Shown in pieces: positions 1 to 9,000 of a stretch of DNA of 64,000 bases (positions are counted from its first letter, which is position 1; each line of letters starts with the position of its first letter). The position numbers and the translations under genes were made by a program. The notes under the pieces are model-generated. The model did no database searches and had not been told where the DNA came from. It saw only the letters and a list, made by a program, of their open reading frames with translations. The stretch is taken from the NCBI GenBank assembly GCA_002279765.1, contig NCCR01000023.1, positions 6,464 to 70,463 on the forward strand, in the 5' to 3' direction. Source of the DNA: Verrucomicrobia bacterium 12-59-8. GTDB taxonomy: Bacteria > Verrucomicrobiota > Verrucomicrobiae > Verrucomicrobiales > Verrucomicrobiaceae.

Positions 1-3000
1 ATGCGCGAACCGATCCCCAGCACAAAATTGCCACCGCCGGTAACCTGCACCTGCGTGCTGGAGCCAAGCGCCTGGTCATGACGGGCATAAAGGGTGCCAT
101 AGCTCACGGTGGTGAGCCCCGTGTAGTAGTTGGGCGCGTCCAGGAACAACGAAGAACCGCCGGATTTCGTCAGGCCTGTGGCATTGACGATGCTGGAGTT
201 CATGTAGAAGTAGTTGTTGTCGAAGTCCGTCGTCCTATAGGCGTTGATGGAGTCCGTGGTGTTGTAGTGTACCCAGAGGCTGCCGATGTTGAACTGCGCC
301 TCCATGCCGTTGAAGTCCGTCGAGCCGCCGTTGAGGGAACTGCGAATGTCCATGTTGAGGTTGGCATTGTAGCCGGCCCCCTGCATATTCTGCACCCCCG
401 TGTTGTACATCTGGATCACGCCGGAATTGATCCTGAGAGTGCCCCCGTCGGCGATGATCAGGGAGGTCCAGTTGCCGTTGCCATTGATTCCGCTGCCGAA
501 TGATTCTGACGCAAAGGTCAGGGAGTTGACGATCATGCTGATGCCACTTGGCAGCGAACAGTCAGCAGCCACCGAGCCCAGCGTGAGGAGGGAGTTTTGA
601 CGATTGGTGAATTCACCGGACCCGAGGCTGTCACTGGTCACACCGACGATCTTGAGGTTCTGATCGGCGCTGATGCCCTGATCCTCCAGCCTGATGGAGG
701 TCGTCTGCGCGGTGTCAGGACTTCCCACAACTTTGTATTCAGAATCCAGCAGCGGACGCAGGAAGTGGTCGCCTGCGCCGTTGGTTTCCACCGTCACCAG
801 ACGGTTGGCGATGTAGTCTTCATTAAAGACGCTGCCCGTCCCCACCAGATTAAACCAATCTGGGCGTACGCCGCCAAAGAAACCCGGCACGATGGCGGCG
901 TTCCCATTGCTACCGTCACCGGAGCCGATGAGCGTCGGCAGAATGTCCACCTGCACTACGGCGATGTTCCCATTGGCATTGGAAGGCACATTGGCGTTGA
1001 AATTCTTGTCGGCAAAGGAGGTGCCGGGATCGAGCAGACGCAGTTGTACGCTGGTGCCGGGATTGCGCACAATCTCCGTGTAGTGGAAGCCGACATATTC
1101 ACCTTTCAGCACCGGCACACCGCCGGAGAGGGTCGCCCCCATGTCAAACTCAATGCCCAGCTGACCAGCCATCACATTGGCAGTGCCCAGTTTCTCGATA
1201 CCGGAGAACACGCCAGCAGAGCCCTCCACACGCATGCGGATGTAGCCGTTGGTGAAAACGGGCATGTCGTCTCCCAGACGGCTGCGTGTTTCATCCACGG
1301 TGGTGTTGTCATCGTTCATGCCGAGGAAGCTGTTGCGCTCCAGGGTCATGCTGGCCATGCCCATGATGCGACCGGCGTCATACACGCGGGTGTAACCGGA
1401 GGCGGAGATGAAGCTGCCGGTGAAATTCGATTCGTTCGAATAAAAACGGAACTCACCCTGGCCGATCTTGATGATGTTGGCGGAGCCATAAGTTTCGCCG
1501 CCCCCGTTGTTGAGATAGATGTTGCTGCCGTTGCGCAGGTTGAAGACCGCATCGCTGAGCACATTGATCTGGCCGCGCAGGTAGTAGGAACGATTACTAC
1601 CGGCGTTGCCGGTGACAGTCTGGAATGTGCCGCCGCCCTGATAGCCCTGGCCGTCCAGCGTGAGCCATTCGTAGAGACCGACATCCGCGTTGAGCACATT
1701 CATGAGCAAAGTGCCGTTTGGCCCGATGTAGGTGCTGTCCACCCAGCCGCTGTAAGTGCCCAGCGCATTGGACGCTGAAGAGGCCTGGCTGACGATTTTG
1801 ATGGTGCCGTTGTTGATCGAGGTCAGGGCGTTGTAGCCATTGAACATGTTCTCACGCGCCGTGTTGTCCGGAGCTGCAGTGAGCACCAAGGTGCCGCCGC
1901 CCTCGACGGCCAGACCACCGACCAAAGGTCGGGTGAGATCGATCGGATTGTCATCACCTGGAATAAGGTCGGTGACGTCACTGGTGATATAACCGTTGAT
2001 GGTCAGCGATTTTCCGGCAGCAATATCGAAGGTGCCTGCGCTAGCGCCGAGGAAAATGGTGCGCGCGCCATTCAGGATGATGTCGTCCGTCACCGCCAGC
2101 GTACCGCCGTCGATGTGGAGATTGCCACTGTCGAAGATGGCCCAGACGCCCGCCGGATTTTCTGTCGTCCGACTTGGGTCATCCAGATTGACCCACACGC
2201 CGGTGCTGTAGCCAGCACCACCGCTGATCAATGTTGTGGAAGTGGCGTAGTTGACCCCGGAGTCAAAGGTGCCGACGGCAGCAGAGGTCGGAGCGTTAGC
2301 CGTGGTGAAGACGATGGAGGCCCCCGTATTGGCGGAGTAGGCACGCCCGTCGGCTGTAAGGTAGTAACCACCATTGTTCTCCCTCACCATTCGAGAGATA
2401 GAGCCGCTGACGTTCCCCAAAGCCGACTCACTGGAAATCTGGAGAGTGCCGCCGTTGATATAAGTGTCTCCGGTGTAGCTGTTATTACCGCTGAGAACGG
2501 TCGTGCCGACACCGCCGGTCACGAGGCTCACCACACCAACTCCGCTGTTGGTGATGTTCGCCGAGATGGTGGTGATGCCGGTACCGTAGTTGTGCAGCAG
2601 GATGTCCCCTGCCCCGCTGCGAGTGAGCGTACCGTTGGTGATGTTCACCGCACCACTGACTGCGTTGCTGACGAGCATGCCTCCGTTTTCCACAGTCAGC
2701 GTGCTGCCGCCGAGATTCAAATCTGCCGCTGCAGCAAACTTGATGGAATTGGTGGTGGCAGGGGCTGCAAAGGTCGCCCCGGTGGTCACCTCAGTGTTGG
2801 AGCCGCTGGCAAAAGCGTCCACGTCATAGGCGGTGAAGGCTTTCACTCCAGTCGAGCCTTCACGTGCGGCCCAATCAGTGATCTGGCCGAGTACATTGCC
2901 ATATACTGCCCAGTAGCCGAAGCGATCCCCGTCCGTAGTGGTAAGGCCGGGAGCCGAAATGTTGATGACGCCTCCGCCGTTTTCCACGAAAGCCATGGTG

Positions 3001-6000
3001 ACACCTGAAGCTGGATTCAGTGTGATGGTGGAGTTGATGTTCACCGTGGCACCGCCACGCACGGCTAGGCGCGAGCCACCGGAGTTCAACGTGAGATCGC
3101 GGAAGTCTTCCTGCGCCGTTCCAACGGTGGCATCCACGATCAGATATCCGCCACTGAGCGTGAGCGCCGCACCATTGCCAACACGGCGGCTGGCATTCAC
3201 ATCATAGCCGGTCAGCACCAGGGTGCCGCCGAGCATCTTGAGCGCCTCCACCGTGCTGTCGCCAGCGCTGGAACCGAGAAGTCTGACTGTACCTGCGCCG
3301 ACCTTGGTGATGGAGGAGTTTACGAAGTTGCCGCCGTCGAGGAAGTTCACCTTCATGTCCACAGTGCCTCCGCGTGCGGCGTAGAGGTTCAGATTGCGGT
3401 TATAGAGTGTGTCCGCCTGGGTAAAGCGGATGCTGCCGGTGCCGGTGCCGAAGGTGATGGTGCCGCTGATGTTTTCACCGCCGAGGCTGGTGTTGCCCGT
3501 GGTGTTGCCAAGGCCGTAGTTGCCGTTTCCGAGGCTGTTGTTCGGATCGGAGATGTCCACACCCACATTCCAACTGGAGAGATTGAAGTTGCTGCCCGCA
3601 TTGTGCAGGAAAAAGCCAACATCTGACGCGCCAGTGCCATCCCCAGAGATCAACGAACGCCCGCCCATCTGCAGGCCGGAAAAGTCGTTGTCGGGATCCT
3701 GCGCCAATGCGGCCGCGTCCGTGTAGAAGTTACCGCTGCCCAAGTAGCGCAGCACCCCGCGTAAGATACTGATCCGCCCGGCGGAGTCATACTGCTGGTA
3801 AAGGTGAACGTTGGCGGTGTCGTTGTTGGCGACGACTTCCATGCGCAACACATCGTTGAGAGTATCGCCACCACCGAGGTTGACAGCTCCGGTGGACTTG
3901 TCCCGGATCTGACCCATGAAGTCCAGCGTGGTGTAGGATGCAGTGGTGTAGGTGGTAAATATGCGCGCCGTGGCCTGCGCACCGGGAGACACTGCTGTGT
4001 CGCCACCATAGACGTTGCCATCAATATGCATGACGGTGTTCGAGCTGGCGACCTGAATACGTGGCACAAAGTTGCGGGTGTAGCCACCCGCGCTGCCAGT
4101 CGAGTCCACATTGTCGAAGATTACATTCCCACCCCACTCGACTCCGTCACCTTCCACATAGAGCGTCAAATTGTTTCCTGAAATCGGGCCAACATAAAGG
4201 TCCACCCCCATGATGCGGCTGTTGTTGCCGAGAACCAACCCGCCGCCGCCGGTGACATTCATCCGCGTGCTCTGCCCCAACGCTTGGTCGTGGCGGACAT
4301 AGAGAAGACCGTAGTTCACGCTTGTGTCTCCGGTGTAGTAGTTGGCGGCTTCCATAAACACACTGGAAGCACCGGTTTTCGTCAAGCCATTGCCGCCCGT
4401 ATTGTAAATGCTGGTGCGAAGAATGGCGGAGGAGTTGTCGCTATCCGTGTTGCGATAGGCGTTGAGCTGGTCGGAGGTGTTGTACTGCGCCCATTCAGTG
4501 CCGGCGTAGATGATCGCCTCCTTGCCATTGAAATCGAGATTACCGCCGATGATGTAGTTATTGATGTCGAGATTGATGCCTATGTTCTGACTGTTGCCCA
4601 GCCTGTCCATAGTGCCGATATTGGCGAACATCAGGACCCCGGAGTTGATCTTCAAAGTCCCGCCCGGAGTCATGAGGAGATTCACCTGATTGCCAGCACC
4701 GTTGGTGTTGGTTCCGGTCGTGTCCGAGGCAAAGGTCACCGAATTAGCCTCCACCAACGAATCCAACGTGAGGATGGAGTTGACGCGGGAGGTGAAGCCG
4801 TTGCCGACGCCGATGGTGTCATTCGTGATGCCGACAAAACGCACGTTCTGATCCGCGCTGATGCCTGCTGTGGTGAGATCCAGCGGTCCGGCAGATGCGG
4901 CAGTGGTGCCGGCATCGCTGACGATCTTGTAGTCGGTGGATCCGGGGGCATCCGAGAGCAGACGCAGGTAGTTCACCGCCGCGCCCGTGACAGGATCAAT
5001 GCCTGCGACCGAAGTCATGAGGAAGCGCGTAGTCCGGTCTTCATCCCAGATGATTCCCGTCGTGGTGTTGAGGAAATTCAACGGCCGGGTGCCGCCGAAG
5101 AAACCGGCGATGATCGGCGTGTTTCCATCGGTGCCATTTCCCGAACCAATCAGCGTGGGTGCGTTGTCCACCAAAGCCAGCGCACGGTTTGACAGATCCG
5201 TGACTCCGGAGGAGATGTCCGTGCCTGAATCTAAATTGCGTACCATGACCACAGTACCCGGAGTGCGCACAATATCGGTGAAGTGCCAGCCGGCGTAGTC
5301 GCCCTGCAATTGAGGAGCTCCATTCACATTAACTGTGCCAAGGTCATATTCGATGTTAAACACCCCGCTGTTCACCGTGACTGTACCCAGCTTTTCAATC
5401 CCGGAGAATACGCCGGCACCTGCCTCCATGCGTATCTTGGAGTAGCCGTTGATCGACACCGCTAGGTTGTCATTAAAGCGGTCACGGAATTCATCAATGG
5501 TCGTGCTGCCTGCCCCGTATCCAAAGTAGCTGTTGCGATCGAGGGACATGGAAGTCATCCCCTGCAGGCTGCCCGAACCGTAGAAGCGGGAATTCCCGCT
5601 GCCGTTGAGCAAGCGGCCGGTCCAGTCGGGTGAGTTGACGTACAACAGGAATTCGCCGTTGCCGGTGCGCGAGATGTCGCCTGTGCCATAGAGTGCTCCG
5701 CCATATTCTCCGAAGCGAATGCTGCTACCGTTGGTGTTGTTGACGAGCATCGCGGCATCAACCGTCATCTGACCGTTCAACCGAATCGTGCGGGCCGTCC
5801 CTGTGGTGATGATGGTTCCGCGGCCCTGATAGCCGCGCCCGCGGAAGGTGAGCCATTCATAAATGACAGGATCCGAGGTGGTGGCTAACTCCAAGGTGCC
5901 GTCCGTACCGATGATGGTGCCGTCGATCCAGGAACGGTTCGTGCCCAATATGCCGCTGGCAGATGAGCCAGCGCTGGCGATTTTTAATGTGCCGTCATTG

Positions 6001-9000
6001 ATCCATGTGATGCCGCCATAGCTGTTCATCATGTTGGAGCGGATGGTGTTGTCTGGCGCACCGGTGAGCACCACGGTGCCCCCGCCCTGAATGATGAGAT
6101 CGCCGATATCGGGATTCCCGTTGCTCGAAGGGTCATCTGAAACACCCAGATGATTGGCGGTGAAACCATTCGCCGCATTGATCTGGCTGAACTCGCTGGT
6201 AATGTAGCCATTGATGGTGAGGGTCTTGCCCGAAGTCACTTCGAGGAAGCCGCCATTGGACCCCAGGAACAAGGTGCGTGCGCCATCCAGCGTGACATCC
6301 TGCGTCACCGCCAGCGTGCCGCCGTCCATGTGAAGATTTCCGCTGTCGAGGATGGCCCAAACTCCCGCCGGATTTTCCGTGGTCTTCGTTGTGTCATCCA
6401 GATTGGCCCAGACACCGGTGCTATACCCCGAACCACCACTCGTCAGTGTCGTGGCGGTGACGTAAGTCCCGCTGGAGTTGAACGTACCGACCGCCGCCGT
6501 GGTGGGCGCGTTCGCTGTATCGAAGACGATGGCTGCCCCAGACAGGCTGGCATACGCGGCCGCGTTGGATGAAGTGCCGTTGCCACCGTTGTTCACGCGG
6601 GCAAGACTGACGATGCTGCCGTTGATGGCTCCCAAATTGCTCTCGCTGGAAATGCTCAGCACGCCATTGTTAATGTAGATCTCACCGGTATTGGTGTTGG
6701 TCGCCGTAAGAATGGTGGTGCCCGTCCCCCCAAGAACGAGATTCACCTTGCCCGAGCCATTGTCGGCGATGGTCGCACCGATGGTGAGCGAACCCGCGCC
6801 GTAATTGTGAATCATCAGATCGCTGAGGGTGCCTGCACCGCCAAGATCGGCATCGAAGGAGCTGGTGAGCACCCCGCCGCTGATGCTGTTCGCACCAGTG
6901 TTATTGGAAGTAATCAGCAACGCCCCGCCGCCAAGTGTCATTGTCTGGCCGTCCAGCGTCAGATTCACAGGCGCATCAATGCGCATGTTGTCCGGGGCCG
7001 CCGCAGCGGTAAAGCTGACGTCACTGGTGACGTCCACCGTATTTCCGCTGACGAAATCACTTTCGGCTGCTCCGGTCACATACCCGCCAAAGGCAGCGAT
7101 GGTGCCTGCCACCCCATTGCTGGCAAAGTCGGTCGCCACCCCCATTGTGGTGCCATACGTGGCATAAGACATGATGCCAGTGTTGGTGAGTCCCGTTGCC
7201 TGGAGGGTGATCACCCCGGTGCCAGCGCCAGTCTCAGTAAAGCGCATCGTCGCACCTTGGTTCTTGAAGAAGCCTGCACCTGCGGCACCGAAGTTGAGCG
7301 TTTCGGTGCGTCCCGCACCAGCCACGACATTGATCTCGGATTCACCGCTTAGAAGGCGGAAGTTGCCGGTGAGATTTTCCGTGCGGTCGGCCACTGTTCC
7401 ACCGATGTAGGTGAGCGTGCCGCCCCCGAACATGGCCTGGGCCGTGGAGACGCCGAAGCGGTCATTGCCCAGCAAGCTGTCGGTGTTCGGATTCGCCTGC
7501 CAGATGGCTTCGCCTCCCATGAAGTTCCAGCGCTCCACCGTGGAGGCTCCGACGGCATTGGCATTGAATATGATCGTACCAGGACCGGTGATGTTGGCGA
7601 TGGAGTTCACACTTGTGCCGTTGTCAAAGAGACGAGCGTTGACCACCGTGGTGCCGCCGCGTGTCTGTAGGAAGCGCAGATCACGGTCCCCACCCTGGTT
7701 TTCAAAATAGATGGTATAGTTTGCCAAACCGTCCTGGGAGCCGATGTAAACCGTGCCGCTTTCATTTTCACCGCCGATGCTGATCGTGCCATCGCGATTG
7801 TTGTTGTACACATAAATCTGGTTCGACCAGTTTAGCACCTGCCCGTCTCGTGCGAGCATCAGGTGTGTATCGTACGTGCCGGTCCCACCGCCATCGGCAC
7901 CCAGCGCCAGACGCGTAAAATATTCATTGGCCTGAATGAGTGCGTCCGCACCGTCGGTTTGAAAGCCGGTGCCGTCGTTGCCAGCAGCATTCGGATCATA
8001 CATGATGCGGAAGTAGCCGCGGTTGAGGTCCAGGCGCCCCGTGGCATCCCACTGCTGGAAGACATTCACATTACCCTCATCATTTCCCGTCATTTGGAAG
8101 CGCAGCGAATGATTCGCGTCCAGGCGGGTGGCGGAATCCCCGGTGCGGAAGATGGAAGTGATGGCGGAATTCGCCGGATCGGTGCCCAGATTGCCGGTGG
8201 CTATGTCGCGGAACTGCCCGCGCAGATTCAAAGTGTACGTTTCACCGAAATTGGTGGTGACAATGGGAGGATCCGCGTAAGCGTCACTGTCGGTGAAGCT
8301 GGCATTGCGATCCGTATAAATATTGCCATAGACCGACAGTGTCCCGTTGTTACGGGCGGTAATGGTATAGGACTGAAAATCTGAACTGTTCGCTGCGTCC
8401 GTCACGTCCAAAATCACATCCCCGCCCCAGGTGCTGTGGGTGGCGCCTTCATTGCGCAGGATAGTGGCAGATCCTTGAAAAGTGTTGGCCGCGCGCAGAT
8501 CAATGCCGCTGATGTTGGTGCCGTATTCGAGCAGCAGACCGGAGCTGCCGCCAAGCCGCACCTCACGCCCAGCAGCGCCCGCACCCAGCGCGCCTGAATG
8601 CCTCACGTCCAGGTATCCTTGGTCACTGCTGTAGATATTGCCAGTGAAAGAACTCCAGGTGTCCAGGTAGAGTGTATCGCGCCCGGTGCGCACCAGATCA
8701 GTCACATTGACGATGTGTGAGCGGATGAAGGAGCTGTTGCCCACCATGAAATCATACCAGTTCGGCGAGTCGCGGTCGAGGTCATGCCAGATGGCATTCG
8801 AATTAATCAGCGCCACGCCACTGTTCATATCGAGGAATCCGCCACGGATCACCGTTTCCATGTTCGCACTGGTGGCCTCAACGAAGTTGGCGAAATTGAT
8901 GACACCGGAGTTGATCTTCAGGGTTTTCCCCTGCTCGATGATGATGTAATCCTTTGTGGACGTACCCACAACCTGCAAGGAAGCCAATGCATCAAAGCTC